Source: Rapana venosa (Eukaryota; Mollusca; Gastropoda; Neogastropoda; Muricidae). From it: a stretch of 64,000 nucleotides of DNA. Position 1 is the first letter of the stretch; each line of letters starts with the position of its first letter. The translations under genes were made by a program, and so were the position numbers. Shown piece by piece: positions 63,395 through 64,000 of the stretch. The notes beneath the pieces are model-generated. The model was not told where the DNA came from and did not search any database. It saw only the letters and a list, made by a program, of their open reading frames with translations. Location of the stretch: the NCBI GenBank assembly GCA_028751875.1, contig CM054135.1, positions 62,440,929-62,504,928 on the forward strand, given 5' to 3'.

Positions 63395-63520
63395 TCACAG
63401 AGTGAGTGTGTTAACTGTTTCTGCAATTCTTAAGTATTATGAGCAAGAAATAGTGCATATTCTTGAGGACTCGCAATGTTAAGCTGTGAAACATCCAACA
63501 ACAGAGGACACTGGTAGTAC
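63217..63520. other. Unit intron between small and big modules
   Basis: GATGATAATTATGATTATAG, TGTGTCTGCATTAGTTAGTC, a (GT)n tract at about 63,367-63,392, GTTAACTGTTTCTGCAATTC and GAGGACTCGCAATGTTAAGC. Confidence 0.65.
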
Positions 63521-63605
63521 CTTATTGGGTGCTTCCACTTGCTCGTGCTGCATCCTCAGGCATTGAAGTACCTAGGACAGGAACAGCCTCAATGATGGAA
63601 TGATT
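63521..63605 (-). CDS. Small module, alpha type (closed by TAA)
   Basis: 85 nt. Reads NHSIIEAVPVLGTSMPEDAA then RASGSTQ and TAA. The rightmost complete module in the window. Confidence 0.42.
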
Positions 63606-63642
63606 CTACACAAAAAGTCAGACATTTCAAAACCAAATGTCT

Positions 63643-63815
63643 GCATGGACACACACACACACACACACACACACACTGAAAGAGAAAAGAAAGAGACAGG
63701 GAGAGAGATGGAGACATACAGAGAGAAAGAGAGATGGACAGACACAGACACACAGAGTAAGAAAGAGACAGAGAATGAGAGACAGACAGAGAGACAGAGA
63801 GAGACACACACACAC
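63643..63815. repeat. (CA)n and GAGA/GACA tract
   Basis: CA at about 63,650-63,677, GAGA/GACA mixture to 63,804, then CA to 63,818. Confidence 0.87.
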
Positions 63816-63891
63816 ACACCACCTGCCAAACAAGCTGTTACACAAATAAGTACAGGCACATATTCAAACAAACACACACACAAAGAGGTGG

Positions 63892-64000
63892 ATCAGTGGT
63901 TCGGAGGTTTATAAAGCAAGATGTGTGGATTCAAACTTTGTTTAAGCCCCAATTTTTCCCTTATTCACTAGGCATTGAGTGGTGGTCTGGGTGCTAGTCT
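63892..64000 (+). mobile_element. SINE S2 copy, cut by window edge
   Basis: GGTGGATCAGTGGTTCGGAG, GATTCAAACTTTGTTTAAGC and GGTGGTCTGGGTGCTAGTCT. A further big module is expected beyond the edge. Confidence 0.78.

Larger units (their letters stand above)
27950..64000 (-). repeat. Large tandem array of alternating small and big exon-like modules
   Basis: Seventeen small modules and eleven big modules alternate over 36 kb. Module ends coincide with AG and GT on the minus strand in essentially every copy, and the intervals hold conserved intron-like sequence, SINEs and microsatellites. In minus-strand order the ancestral unit seems to be small-alpha, optional small-beta, big. Alpha modules read NHS...AVPVLGTS and end ASGSTQ. 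Beta modules (35,419, 41,255, 47,240 and probably 30,575) read SAxKTVPVLGTS and end ASGNIK or a variant. The array is cut by the right window edge. I do not recognise the family. A protein-coding cluster, decayed paralogues and non-coding repeat all remain possible. Confidence 0.85.

Overview
The window is eukaryotic, intron-and-repeat DNA with no ordinary host gene in its left 27 kb. The organism is most probably a gastropod mollusc. I infer this from remembered resemblance of its tRNA-derived SINEs (a full-length one lies at 17,214-17,715) to families common in snail genomes, from the RTE-type LINEs, and from the very high load of (GA)n, (CA)n, (TCTG)n and (AGAC)n arrays. No database search was possible, so the assignment is an inference.

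Left part, 1-27,800: a compound CTA/CTG array (1-396), several long microsatellites, a 32-bp minisatellite present in two opposite orientations (4.6-5.3 kb and 7.56-7.8 kb), a composite (CT)n plus ATTGTC array (6.9-7.5 kb), scattered SINEs of at least four families, six broken 3' ends of non-LTR retrotransposons (8.1, 13.4, 20.7, 21.2, 22.9 and 26.4 kb), a tandem array of about 530-bp units split by a SINE (17.0-19.3 kb), and an old AT-rich satellite with a unit of about 42 bp (21.8-24.3 and 25.1-26.4 kb).

Right part, about 27,950-64,000: one large tandem array read best on the minus strand, and the most unusual thing here. Two kinds of exon-like module alternate. 'Small' modules (17 copies, nearly all exactly 85 nt) hold a nearly invariant core and are bounded by AG and GT. 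'Big' modules (11 copies, 243 to 1,527 nt) have a conserved start after a strong TTTTTCAG acceptor, a centre of 15/21/29-bp minisatellite repeats, and a conserved end before AAG/GTATGC. In one frame the big modules read as runs of E-N-F-T type peptides full of N-X-T sequons. Frames do not remain open throughout: 11 of 16 internal small modules carry TAA just before the donor and one more has an earlier TGA. The array may be a fast-evolving gene cluster, a family largely turned to pseudogenes, or a structured non-coding repeat. The sequence alone does not decide.

The array has a readable history. A block at about 35.9-44.6 kb is a tandem duplicate of 44.9-50.0 kb. The first copy later received a near full-length RTE LINE (37,664-40,888) and a TTAA-flanked MITE (41,356-42,001), and the second copy shows both empty sites. 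Another unit (50.3-55.5 kb) was hit by a 5'-truncated minus-strand LINE, itself hit by a SINE with a 13-bp target duplication, a second MITE copy and an RTE fragment. A 2.1-2.5 kb unit was duplicated again at 58.9-63.5 kb. The array runs off the right edge, so the 5' end of any minus-strand transcript lies outside the window.
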